A stretch of 39,159 bases of DNA from Legionellales bacterium (GTDB lineage: Bacteria > Pseudomonadota > Gammaproteobacteria > Legionellales > Legionellaceae): NCBI GenBank assembly GCA_026399195.1, contig JAPLRK010000069.1, positions 28,631 through 67,789 on the forward strand. The letters are read 5' to 3'. The notes below the pieces were generated by a model. It was not told the origin of the DNA and ran no database searches. It worked only from the letters and a program-made list of their open reading frames with translations. Position numbers and translations under genes: made by a program. Shown one piece after another: positions 26,501 through 34,871 of this stretch (position 1 is the stretch's first letter; each line of letters begins with the position of its first letter).

Positions 26501-29500
26501 GATGAATCCGCTAAGAGGGACTCAATCTTATCTTTGGCCTCCAAATACTCAATATTGTAGTTCTCTTGCGCTTCACTGATTTTTGTAAATAACTCGTCTC
26601 TAGCGCCCTCTTTTATAGAATAGCTTCTACCATTAACCGCCGTTTGGTATAAAAATGTTTCAAGTCTGTCTGAAATGGTACGAGTTTCATTTCGTGCAAA
26701 TCCAAGTCCTGATAGATAACTTTCGATTTTCACTGAAGAATAGCATTCGCTTGGGTGCTGCGTGAGTTGATAAGTGTTTTTCCCAGTAGGTCCAGCCCCC
26801 TGGACCCATCTGTCCTTCTTCATTAACTCAAATAATTCTGAAATATTTTTTTGACTTAAGCCCCCGACACCAGCATGCTTAGAAGTGACGCCAAATAATT
26901 TTTCCAAAGTTTGGGTGCTAAATAATCCATCGTTTTCGTAATAATAACCCGCCTCTTGCGCTTGAATCGAGTCTGAAAATAGAGCCAAACCCTCCTTTAA
27001 TCGTTTTTCAAGTTCCAGTTGCGTACCATCAATGACTAAGAGAGAGTCGTTAAATTGAACCAAAGAGTGTGCACCTATGGACTCAATTGGCATCTGGGTT
27101 GTGTTCGTGTTAATGCTTATCGCTTTTTTCACACTTGTTGAGACAACGGTCAAAGGTTTTATAAAAAAGTTTTGTAATGTATCCTCCTCAGTTTCAAACT
27201 CAGATTGTATGGCTTGCCAAAGCTCCGAGAAATCTTCTAAAGGAATCGCCGCAGAAACATCCTTTAAATCGTACACTTCCTTCTTAAATTCTATCAAGAG
27301 CGTGTTATAAGCTTCTCTGTTCCAAATGTTGAGTTTACCACTGGCACAAGCTCCTCTTTCCAATAAATGATGTTGGAGCTCTATACCCATCAACATCAGG
27401 AGAGCTAATTTCTCATCTTGTGTTAAAATCCTGTCTTCTTTCAAATCTGTAAACTTTTTCTTAAGATTTTTTAATTGCTCTAATTCATTAGACTTTAAAG
27501 GAGTTCTTGGAACATTGGCACCCAACAACTGGGTTAAAATATGAATTTTATCCTCTATTTCAGCAACATGAAAAATACTTTGAAAGTCCTTTGCCTTTAA
27601 TACGCCCTCTTGAACACCATAAGTTCGGAGGTAATCTGCTGCTGCATAGGATTGGTCAAGTTTTTGCTTCCCCTCAAAGTAGGCTTGCTTTGCCTTATTA
27701 TAATTTGTAGCTAATGTACCACTATTTTTTTCGCCTTCTTTAAACGCCTTATAGGCCTTTTGTACTTCATTTTCTAAATCTATCAGCTCTACTTCTAAGG
27801 TGATCATTTTGGGTGATTTAGGAACAAAAATAAAAAATTCCGGATGGGTCATTTCTGTAATTTGAGTCTCACACTCCTTAATCTTCCTGGCAATTTCTTC
27901 TTGAGCTTGTATACTTAGCAGACCAGTCCCTTCGAGTAATTTGATCCTGGATTGGGCATTCTGTAATTCGTTTTCGGCTTTTTCTCTAACACCCACACCG
28001 ATCACAGGAGATCCTAAGTCTTGTTTTAACTGATTGACTTTCTCTTTCAAACCTATCACTTCACCCTTAAGTTCACTGATCTGCACTTTCAGTCCATTGA
28101 CTTCCTTTATTTCAGAAGGTGATAATTCTTTCTCAGTGTAGGCACTCCCCTCTCTCGTTATGACAAGATGTCTTGTTGAGGTAGAACCTGCCAGTGTTGG
28201 AGTGTCCGAAAGGATATAATTTGTTTTTTTATTATTATAAATCAAAAATTTAGAAATTGATGGGACATAAATCGTGCTTTTATCAATACTGATGATTTCA
28301 TCTGCAGGGAAGATCGTGGATAGCTTCTTAGCGGCTGAGTCCTTGCCAGCATTGCAATGAATGGAAATTTTTTTCCCTCTATGATCTAATAAAGTACCAC
28401 TCCAGATGTCACTATCTTGCTCTTTTGATAATTTTAATATGGGTGTAAAATCAGCTGTATAAGCGTGTATTGCACCCGTTGAATCAATAAAATAATGTTC
28501 AGCTTTAATTCTTCTCTTTAATGCAATGGGGATCGACGCCATCTGATCAGGTTCGATATATTGAAGAATGATAGAATCATCATCCAGCGTTTTTAATTCT
28601 CTTTGAATCACAAGGCTTCCGTCCGCTTGGGGCATGATAGAGGCTTTTATTTTGCTAGTTCTCTTATCATCTTCTACGACTTCCTCTGAATAAATATATC
28701 CGCCGTTTTGAGGTTTAAAAGGCAAATGCTCAATTCCTAGTGCTTGTAAGGCTATATTTGCTTGAATATATGCTGGCATGACCCCTAACTTATGATTACC
28801 AACATAAATAACACCATGTAAGACATCTAAGCTTTTATTGCTTCCCAAGGAGATAAAACCAGGGAGATTTTTGATGGGGGTTGGCTTTTCAGAGAGGGTT
28901 ATCTGGAGACCGTCAAATTTTAGACAGCTCACAAATTGGCTAAAAACCTGATGAAATAGTTCAGCGCGGCCGGCCTCATGCAAATGACTTGAAAATTGAG
29001 TCAAACTATCTTGAAGAGTATTCATATTCGACTGAACTAAGCTCATTTCTCTAATAAATTCAAAATTCTGATTCATGTTCGCAAGTGTATTTTCATCTGC
29101 TTGTTCAAACGTTAATTGATAGGCCAATTTTGAACATATTAAATTGGCATAAAGTTCATCTAACCTTATTTGATCGAATGATTCTTTGTTCTGCTCATTC
29201 TCTATTTTGAGCGCAAGACTATTGATACTTCTAGCAAACCCAAATAATCGGTCCGTGGCATCAGGCGCCGATGTGCTTATAGGGTTCGGTAAAGTTAATT
29301 CATCAATAAACGAGTCTGTTAGACTTGCTGAAGGAATATAGGGCACAGTCATGTTCTTAAATGGATTTGGGTCAATATTGGCAGCCTTGAGTAGAAGCTC
29401 TTCGATAAATAGGTCATGAGGAACTTTCAATAGACAAGGATGCTTTTTCTGATCGATAGGAAGTGTCTTTACAAAGTCCAAAAGCTGGCATTTTTCTTCA

Positions 29501-32500
29501 TCAGTTTTGCTACTTCTAAACGCCGCTAAAAAGGCTCTATCAAATAATTCACGACCTTGTGTGCTATTAATACCATCAATTGAAAGCAGCGACTGATGAT
29601 TTGAATAAAAGGTGATGAATTGATAAGCCAACAAGACATCACCATTTCTCATCCCCAAACGTTCGGCTATTCGGCGAAGTTTCTCATCAATGGCCGTTTC
29701 TTTTCCATAAACGGATAAAGCGATTTGTAATCCCTTCTGCCCTTCACAGATGCCTTCCAGACTGATTGGAGATTTGTGAATAGCCTGGTCAATTTCTTTT
29801 AATAAAGCCATATCCTCAGGTTGGGTGCCATCCGCAGTGAGTGACTTTATTTTTATTGACATCGCCTCATCACTAGGAATAATCACATTTTCCCATTGCT
29901 TGATCATTGAAAAAAAGGCTGGATTAACCTTTGCCCCACCCATTTGTGATAAACTCAACTTAATCACGTTTGATAAAAGTTGGCTTCTTTGTTTGTTATT
30001 AAGGCTTACGAACGTATCAGCAAAAACGTTCTTATCTTTATCCTTGATGAGTTCATCCTCTGTTCTATAGCGCTCCAGCATGCTTTCCATCAATTCGGTT
30101 ACGAGCGATGCCGGCGGAATTTGATGCAGACCAAAGATCACAGAGACAGCAGCGTGACAAAATTCCGTTACTCGTTCACCTTTATTCTCTAATCCGTTAA
30201 ATGTCTTTAGCTTTTGCAAGTATGCAGCAACCTCTCCAAAATATTGAGCACATTCCTCTTCACTTATTCCGCTAGATATAGGTGTTAAATTTTCTCGCAA
30301 AAACCTCAAAGTACTTCCATCAATGACGGTATTTTCGTATAAACTTCTAAATGCCAGTTTCTGTACTAGAAAAGCTTCGGAGTAAACTGCCGCATGCCGA
30401 CTCACCAAGTCTGTACCTGGAATCTGAGGGGCTGCAACATAAACTTCTGCTTTTGGCTTCGCTAGCGCTTTCGTGCCTAGCTCTGTTTTAAACGCTGAAC
30501 TATGATATTTTGATGCGATATAAAGCGCCGCTTCTTTACGTTTTTCACGAAATCTTTCAATCTCAATGGGTTTCATTCCCATTTCTTGAGCTTGGCCTTC
30601 CGCTAGAGAGATTGGGTAACCTGATTGTCGAAGAGCTTCGCATTTGATGTTAGCGATTTGTTCTAAAAAGTGATGAAACGCGTCATTAACGGCCAAAGTT
30701 GAGTTTGCGCTTTTCTGAATCTTGCATAATTTTTCTGGGTTTTCATGCTTTAACCAAATACCAAACATCACACGAACCCATTCTTTTTTAATTTCTGTAG
30801 GAATGGGTAGATTACTGCCCTCCTTTGAAATCTCATCAATCTTAATATACTCAGCATGATGACTACCCATTGAATCAATCGTACTTATCTCATGATGATG
30901 AGTACCTAAGATGACTTTTCGTTCTACCATCTCTAAAACTTTCGCCTTTATTCTTTGATTTACCCTTTGAATTTTTTGGAACACTGATCCTGATAGGAGA
31001 GTATTTTTTCCTTCTTTGAAAAATTTAGCCCTCTCTTCCGGTGATTGTTGATACAGCTCTCTGTTCTTGTCTTTTTCTTTTCCAAATCTTCCTGCAGAAA
31101 GTAGATCTAATATTCTATATTCAGCATGTGTTTCCAGATGATGAGTGATGACCTGTTTTCTAAATAGACCCATTTGAATGACCCGACGATTCCTTTCTCG
31201 CTCAAGATCATCTAGCTCAAATTCCTTTAGGCTATCCTCTATGTGCTGATGAACGTTTTCAAGCTCTTTTGCTGCCGAAGTAAACGTCTGACTCACAGCA
31301 TTGATTGTTTTTAAGGCACTGTCTTTAGCGGTTAGGGTTTCAAGCATATTTTTAGCTTTGAAGATTGTATTTTTAGGACTTCCACTCACGGTCTCATCAC
31401 CTGAAAGATGGTTAATCCTCCCGATGACTGAAATATTCAATTTCGTGAGTTCCTCGCTTTCTTTTTCAAGTAACACTAGGCGTAATTCCATATTTTTTAA
31501 TCCAACAGATCTTTTACCGAGACTAATAGTTGTCTGTTCCATGCTAATTTCTTCTTTCAGCGAAAGAATCATATCTTGAGATTGAAGAATCATTTCCTCC
31601 AATTTCCTTTTACTTTCAATCAGTTTTGTAACCACGGAATCCAGTGTTTTAGCGGCTTCATCAAGACTTACTGCAAGCTTATCTATGAACGCTTGGCGTT
31701 GGATAGTGTAAACAATCTTAGTGTATCGCTCTTCAACAGAGGATGACGAATTACGCAAATAATCTAAAATCCCGACAACATTAGGATGCGTTAATGATGC
31801 TTTATTTTTTACTACAAGATGAAGGAAAGTGGCTATGTCAATTTCTTTCATACTGCCACCTGTGACGCTTATTTCGATTTTAATTTCCTCATGTCTTGCG
31901 GCACCGGTGGTAAAACTGACAACATTAGCCTCTATCAAATGCTTCATTGTCACAGCCCTTGCTGCCAGACGGCTGGCATGTGGCAAGCGCTCCATATCAG
32001 ATGATATATGTCTTTCACGAACGCTTAACTTTTTAATTTGATGATTAACTAATTGTATGGCCGCCTTCCATGCGAGTGCATTCGAGTACGCGCTTAAACT
32101 TGTCAATGCAGAGTCACTCATTTGTCCATGTTCATCCGTCTTCAACGGCATCACTTCAGATCCCCATTGGCTGGGATCTTTGTTAGTGACAGCTGAGACA
32201 AAACATTCTTGAATAGCTTCTTCTCGATTGTTGTTTTTTAAATACAAATATAATTCTTTGGCATGGCTAGAAATTTTCTCATTAATACGATCGATGACTG
32301 GAAGATTTTCTTTTTTTGCCTGAGCTGTTAGCTTTGTTTTAGCATCGAGCAATGCTGTAAAATATTGTTTATAATATTGGTCATCTGGAATTCTTTTTAG
32401 CTCACATAAACGCATGGATACTTCATGTAGCTCAGCCGGGGAAAGATATTCAGGCTCGATAGTTCTGAGCATGTTGATATATTCTGAACCAACAAAAGCT

Positions 32501-34716
32501 GGCCCTTCTTCCCCATGCTCTACTCCTTTTTTTCCACAGACCTCATTCAATATTCCTTCTCTTTGCGCCATTAACATAGCCAGTCGAACTTTTTTATAGG
32601 TGCCTTTACCTAGTTCATATAATTCACAAGACTGCGCTTTTTTAGCATAACAGTTCGATGTGTTTTGTGGTCTCTGCAATAAATCTTGAAATTCTGCTGG
32701 TGCCTCTGCAGAGGCAATTGAGGTAAATTTTTTAAGATACTCTGAATAAGCATTCGATCGGTCATTCAATGCTATCAACCTCTCGAAGTACCCCATGTGG
32801 CTTCGTTCTTCCCTGGTGGTACGCTTCAGTTTTAAATCAATATGAGTTTTTGCCCAACCGGCCATTGAATTAGAATCGATTAATGCGCTTAAATAACCTA
32901 ATCCTTCGCTAGAAAGTAACTTTTTTTGAGGAACAGTAAAGGATAGTGCATTCTTTCGCATAGACTCGCTTCCCTTTCGCCATAATTGATAGAGACCAGA
33001 AGCCCAACTAAATAAATCGTTAATAGCAGTCCATAACCCGACGTTGCCAGCGGTATCCCAGAAACCTTTTCGTCCATTTTTTATACTATCAAGCCCCCCT
33101 TTTCCAAGGACAGTATTCTCGATCGCGCCAGAAGAATCATAAGTGGATAGTTTTATCTTTTCTCCCTCTCGTTTTATGATCAATTGCATCGCATGGCCTT
33201 CTAAGCCGGTCTCAAGATATAATGATGCTCCATCTTTTAGATCTTTAATTGCGGCTTGTAAGGCTCTACTTGCCAAGGAAAGATTATCTTGATAACTCTG
33301 TTGTTTTTCTAGAAATCCTTCTGATACCTCTTTGTAACTATTTTCTGGCTCTCCATTTTTCGGTTCAGTTTTAACGTATCCACCCCAATCGGAGCAGACT
33401 TTCTTCAGCATATGACTTAAATCTGTAGTATCTTTCATGTTTTGATAATAAAGCTCAATTTTAGCTTTATCTGTTTCTGATAAGAATAATCCAGCCTGTT
33501 GAAACTCCTCTGGACGATCTACCAACTGACCCATAACATCGAATTCCATAGCGGTGACTAGCTCAGCATCCCCTCCAGTAGCACAAGCATGCTTTCCTCT
33601 TAATGGATTCCGATCTGAGTCATCAAGAACACCCTTCATGGCATCACGTACTAATTCAATTGCGGCATTGTCATCATTGTCTCTTGTTAAGGATTCCAGA
33701 ACGGTATTCAATCGGCGGTGATGAGCATTCTTTGTTCCTGCAACCATCTGAGAAGCTAAGACCATTCCAAAACGAGTCATAAGGGATAATCTCATATTCT
33801 CTTTGTCACGTATTTTTTCGCCGCCTACTTCGTTGAAGCCTGTAGCTTTGGCAACTTCCTGCGCTCCCCCAAAGCGCAACATCTCTAATTTAGCCCTCTC
33901 TTCCTCTGAAAACCCTTCTGGGAGAGGTTCTGGTTTTTTAGGTTTATCCTTTGCAGGAGTACGAGAAGATACCTTATTGACAGCATAGGGTATTGCGGCC
34001 AGAACAAAAAACAGTACTTTTACAAAACCCACCATCAAATTGATAATGGTCTTAGATAGATATCTCCAAATTTTAGATAAAATATTGGGTTCGCGCTTGT
34101 GAGACTCAAGAGAAGTTTTAGCTAAAAGCTTATCTAATTCTTGATTTATTTGATGCTGCCTCTTGATGATGTTTTGCCATACCTTGGATTCCCATCGCGT
34201 ATTTCCATGCCTTTTTCTCCAATTCTTTTGATAGCCTTCTTTCCAATGTGGAGCCTCTTTTGGAAGATTTTCTCTCTTTCTTGTTTCAACCTCTATATCA
34301 ACCTGCCATGCCTCAACTAATTCACTGAAACTCATCGTAGCTAATCTACGTTTAAGAACAAATAATTCATCATCACTTGCTCTCTGCAACAACAATTTTC
34401 TTGTAGACTGAGAGTCTACCTCTAAAAGGATTGCACGCGTCAGTTCTTCATAAACCTTCTTAAGGTCATCGGTCATGGTCTCCGATTGTTGTAATGGTTC
34501 TATGATGACAGCTGTTTTTTCTGTAGCGATTTGATTTTCACTCTCCATTAAGCATTCCTTTAGCTGCTGTCTCCTAGCTAAGGTGGGAATTGTAGGCACA
34601 ATTTCCGAATGGACCATTTTGATTTGATCAAGACTTAATTTTTTTACAAACGAATGAATTTGATCTTTCTCTAGAACAGAAAATAGCTCCGCGACCTCAC
34701 TAACATATTTACTCAT
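20524..34716 (-). CDS. Giant 4730-residue DUF3638/DUF3645-type NTPase protein
   Basis: A single uninterrupted frame; GGGGAG lies seven bases (GGAG to ATG) before the start at 34716. Residues 1-210 are charged and helical; a hydrophobic segment at about 222-246 could span or touch a membrane. Coiled coils are likely at about 1010-1096, 2190-2225 and 4480-4535. The core at about 2870-3540 matches the DUF3638/DUF3645 pattern: Walker A-like MGFGKTT (Lys2894), IFDELDAT (Asp3046, Glu3047), GFSGTAGD (3338-3345), SHSRGADI (His3493, Arg3495) and QAIMRMRKM (3522-3530) followed by GQS, resembling motifs of superfamily 2 helicase-like NTPases. A Gln/Ser run is at 3741-3756. An isolated GHAM motif (His508) with TYDSSGA nearby hints at a papain-like N-terminal region. 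Its biochemical role is unknown. AT-rich compared with the leucine operon. The 155 bases upstream show no strong promoter, so it may be read from the 998-residue gene. Confidence 0.88.
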   Translation of the reverse strand: MSKYVSEVAELFSVLEKDQIHSFVKKLSLDQIKMVHSEIVPTIPTLARRQQLKECLMESENQIATEKTAVIIEPLQQSETMTDDLKKVYEELTRAILLEVDSQSTRKLLLQRASDDELFVLKRRLATMSFSELVEAWQVDIEVETRKRENLPKEAPHWKEGYQKNWRKRHGNTRWESKVWQNIIKRQHQINQELDKLLAKTSLESHKREPNILSKIWRYLSKTIINLMVGFVKVLFFVLAAIPYAVNKVSSRTPAKDKPKKPEPLPEGFSEEERAKLEMLRFGGAQEVAKATGFNEVGGEKIRDKENMRLSLMTRFGMVLASQMVAGTKNAHHRRLNTVLESLTRDNDDNAAIELVRDAMKGVLDDSDRNPLRGKHACATGGDAELVTAMEFDVMGQLVDRPEEFQQAGLFLSETDKAKIELYYQNMKDTTDLSHMLKKVCSDWGGYVKTEPKNGEPENSYKEVSEGFLEKQQSYQDNLSLASRALQAAIKDLKDGASLYLETGLEGHAMQLIIKREGEKIKLSTYDSSGAIENTVLGKGGLDSIKNGRKGFWDTAGNVGLWTAINDLFSWASGLYQLWRKGSESMRKNALSFTVPQKKLLSSEGLGYLSALIDSNSMAGWAKTHIDLKLKRTTREERSHMGYFERLIALNDRSNAYSEYLKKFTSIASAEAPAEFQDLLQRPQNTSNCYAKKAQSCELYELGKGTYKKVRLAMLMAQREGILNEVCGKKGVEHGEEGPAFVGSEYINMLRTIEPEYLSPAELHEVSMRLCELKRIPDDQYYKQYFTALLDAKTKLTAQAKKENLPVIDRINEKISSHAKELYLYLKNNNREEAIQECFVSAVTNKDPSQWGSEVMPLKTDEHGQMSDSALTSLSAYSNALAWKAAIQLVNHQIKKLSVRERHISSDMERLPHASRLAARAVTMKHLIEANVVSFTTGAARHEEIKIEISVTGGSMKEIDIATFLHLVVKNKASLTHPNVVGILDYLRNSSSSVEERYTKIVYTIQRQAFIDKLAVSLDEAAKTLDSVVTKLIESKRKLEEMILQSQDMILSLKEEISMEQTTISLGKRSVGLKNMELRLVLLEKESEELTKLNISVIGRINHLSGDETVSGSPKNTIFKAKNMLETLTAKDSALKTINAVSQTFTSAAKELENVHQHIEDSLKEFELDDLERERNRRVIQMGLFRKQVITHHLETHAEYRILDLLSAGRFGKEKDKNRELYQQSPEERAKFFKEGKNTLLSGSVFQKIQRVNQRIKAKVLEMVERKVILGTHHHEISTIDSMGSHHAEYIKIDEISKEGSNLPIPTEIKKEWVRVMFGIWLKHENPEKLCKIQKSANSTLAVNDAFHHFLEQIANIKCEALRQSGYPISLAEGQAQEMGMKPIEIERFREKRKEAALYIASKYHSSAFKTELGTKALAKPKAEVYVAAPQIPGTDLVSRHAAVYSEAFLVQKLAFRSLYENTVIDGSTLRFLRENLTPISSGISEEECAQYFGEVAAYLQKLKTFNGLENKGERVTEFCHAAVSVIFGLHQIPPASLVTELMESMLERYRTEDELIKDKDKNVFADTFVSLNNKQRSQLLSNVIKLSLSQMGGAKVNPAFFSMIKQWENVIIPSDEAMSIKIKSLTADGTQPEDMALLKEIDQAIHKSPISLEGICEGQKGLQIALSVYGKETAIDEKLRRIAERLGMRNGDVLLAYQFITFYSNHQSLLSIDGINSTQGRELFDRAFLAAFRSSKTDEEKCQLLDFVKTLPIDQKKHPCLLKVPHDLFIEELLLKAANIDPNPFKNMTVPYIPSASLTDSFIDELTLPNPISTSAPDATDRLFGFARSINSLALKIENEQNKESFDQIRLDELYANLICSKLAYQLTFEQADENTLANMNQNFEFIREMSLVQSNMNTLQDSLTQFSSHLHEAGRAELFHQVFSQFVSCLKFDGLQITLSEKPTPIKNLPGFISLGSNKSLDVLHGVIYVGNHKLGVMPAYIQANIALQALGIEHLPFKPQNGGYIYSEEVVEDDKRTSKIKASIMPQADGSLVIQRELKTLDDDSIILQYIEPDQMASIPIALKRRIKAEHYFIDSTGAIHAYTADFTPILKLSKEQDSDIWSGTLLDHRGKKISIHCNAGKDSAAKKLSTIFPADEIISIDKSTIYVPSISKFLIYNNKKTNYILSDTPTLAGSTSTRHLVITREGSAYTEKELSPSEIKEVNGLKVQISELKGEVIGLKEKVNQLKQDLGSPVIGVGVREKAENELQNAQSRIKLLEGTGLLSIQAQEEIARKIKECETQITEMTHPEFFIFVPKSPKMITLEVELIDLENEVQKAYKAFKEGEKNSGTLATNYNKAKQAYFEGKQKLDQSYAAADYLRTYGVQEGVLKAKDFQSIFHVAEIEDKIHILTQLLGANVPRTPLKSNELEQLKNLKKKFTDLKEDRILTQDEKLALLMLMGIELQHHLLERGACASGKLNIWNREAYNTLLIEFKKEVYDLKDVSAAIPLEDFSELWQAIQSEFETEEDTLQNFFIKPLTVVSTSVKKAISINTNTTQMPIESIGAHSLVQFNDSLLVIDGTQLELEKRLKEGLALFSDSIQAQEAGYYYENDGLFSTQTLEKLFGVTSKHAGVGGLSQKNISELFELMKKDRWVQGAGPTGKNTYQLTQHPSECYSSVKIESYLSGLGFARNETRTISDRLETFLYQTAVNGRSYSIKEGARDELFTKISEAQENYNIEYLEAKDKIESLLADSSPKISVAELYAAYLLNDYSRILSRFSPRTNLKQVEIALNNAMTRLLYYKTELDHFNDVQSTFKQGQEAKAISMLHIKRNYALDRLLESETALDTTETDPKVLEKEQKMQRAFLLFESEFSHRCNTRQVNIFRGLLLDDEMNPDKIDSAQARMGFGKTTLLPLVALYKTGEKLVRFIVPKSALETNTAEMSLTLGHLLAGRAVKDDFLRYRIEADPEAGMGLSSPRLKSLQNAKEDLKKRFSLYERIRDHREVLVQAPNVRNAMECQSKIFLDMLPRLNPKEGLQRKELMECISILNKIRSLETVTIFDELDATQDATTTDVNFTSGEKVAINPDEIYPLELITQTIHSSEDKTPTHLAKVLLGQFNITDDPDDSILKYLTSLEVEQPNSVNPTNSTQIYLMRAVLTDPVMLSVFTEKEPGTDFGVWFQNSLNGQKSYDYDALKTAKEPKSKKPLLITVPYSAATKPKPQGSRFNNPEVTAITTFLYYLDPRTEINEDPHLEFLIDAIRNGLGEKSFLDPTGSHIDPEFLDIFSEIKRLAEIEDPVFRNSERKKSFADLDKSLSFRRMLARIIIKEQIQLDSGSANSNRYEQGTSSDVVFGFSGTAGDTSSHFKKVMLDPAADGNMTLGIMGRHNCQGTLSLDTASFMEAGASYTNVLIQQLVTNFTEKTRTLIDVGGLCKVSNRQVAKMLAIELRKHSSSLNELKGIIFYDDVTNMKKVLTVDKHNFETIVDLTSEIAGESESRGNYFTYYDQSHSRGADIKQMDGVQAVLTLNFAVTNNDYKQAIMRMRKMIDKTSGQSFVVALPEPLKEQIFVELKLLKHDRPTGLTGNDIAFWLRQKELKSDSNSLSVFMSEMDSVVKNAILQQQAAITQLMGSGAWSESQIEIFSHCIQKLNTISPFISGSLADLKAKYGGTYGKITKEKFVEGLKKSFAERMSSVYTAVNEARKDLGRPFLRPEAFNAYESMSKRIIQRREAQLSDTFDIPSVSGSTLSEAHCETENQSQSQSQGQGQAKTQTHSFSEVKNEQIVVDAVLFKHELPFKPPSIDYLSVPEEINQLSLASKTAHMQHLFHHDDPIRCSPNYTFEEGGNDLVPPIRYFVAREVGDPTIILINQDEANQFKKTPIEGWGLYDLRFTKTDEASQLKMLMPLAGDELSFLKDPHHPFIKKLNFTAFRQPVIGESVAQLAVSFIHILKPEQLKPTLDISFEETQNLSEKNAIFHLDKWGFSGKSPECFRLKIEQTPVKFTDKKDHEREMRGVTISLGEDEGKADVFISSKLNKRIKAVEHPKIKFIAEQIQQEHIEAIAERKGLLKNSSELRKQYQITMKTYGEQIKDLETQRGLMISENSNKLFDRFPGQMHRYLNLKSWESPIHGEEALYYLQFFSRDKAEGASKFGFKLDGQWFVEVEDAIGHCINKVYKKNKDKVLNSEELSLELDIEIDGLNKIVEHRFSSMVDYKTHNTVFMGALFSASKEPSHIMVKKIGKKKTEEQPKLNKEVLVWGERFERVFEALFYDLASNLVDPTAGNPNIKFNTLVREIAKEVNTARGAEAQLSEKQLLDNILEVVRNFATKNGLDPLRFERKIKNRLCYSTIAGPSAKVNITSMKEDIRHYVLRGFFEASETPREEQKEFYKCLHDVINEKMPKHDFVLPMRVLDFQTHPISKEEIEDAMKQVLRLQNITTTTSEIEEWTNNIAERLSGQKALTELLEHYEPVVNRPIEFEPLDGQKRKMFSSSHKIVLEMDSKVLDIDNQIAQLKAQRKTEISNIQREWAVVKGKLTENTKKVKVLGDELFSVGQLMASIKKFFGIFSKEHHVVVEEREGEETEFFDAHFDLPTIIEQEVSASAILTFRPPEFYDTRDNLETQREQMHGLEASVELEAFKSIFDPLTGAGHIVEKEALEVQPRESSVVGLLSERAEEQQRQTREAMALSILEGEGDDHEAPIGAKFVDSGGKPVSEHARSRHGFLPQCKKPVTALDLKATQKAYQSASK
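23449..23496 (-). repeat. Hexamer-based low-complexity tract coding Gln/Ser/Gly repeats
   Basis: TTGACC/TTGACT-type hexamers repeat here; on the coding strand they give QSQSQSQGQGQ followed by AKTQT (residues 3741-3756 of the giant protein). Such tracts change length by slippage in steps that keep the frame. It sits just after the NTPase core, like a flexible linker. Confidence 0.7.
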
Positions 34717-34871
34717 CTATCATCTCCCCAACCTTTAGAGTGTTACTTCATTTTAAATGTATAGTCTAATTGTAGCTCATACAGGTATTTACATGATCTT
34801 TTTGATTATTTAATTCACTTAAAAAACGGCTAAAAATTGGATTGACCGATCGACATCGTCATTGGAAGTAT

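Noticed and set aside
34717-34871. A dedicated promoter for the giant gene
   Set aside because: TACAAT and TAAAAT are present on the minus strand, but neither has a matching -35 box at proper spacing.
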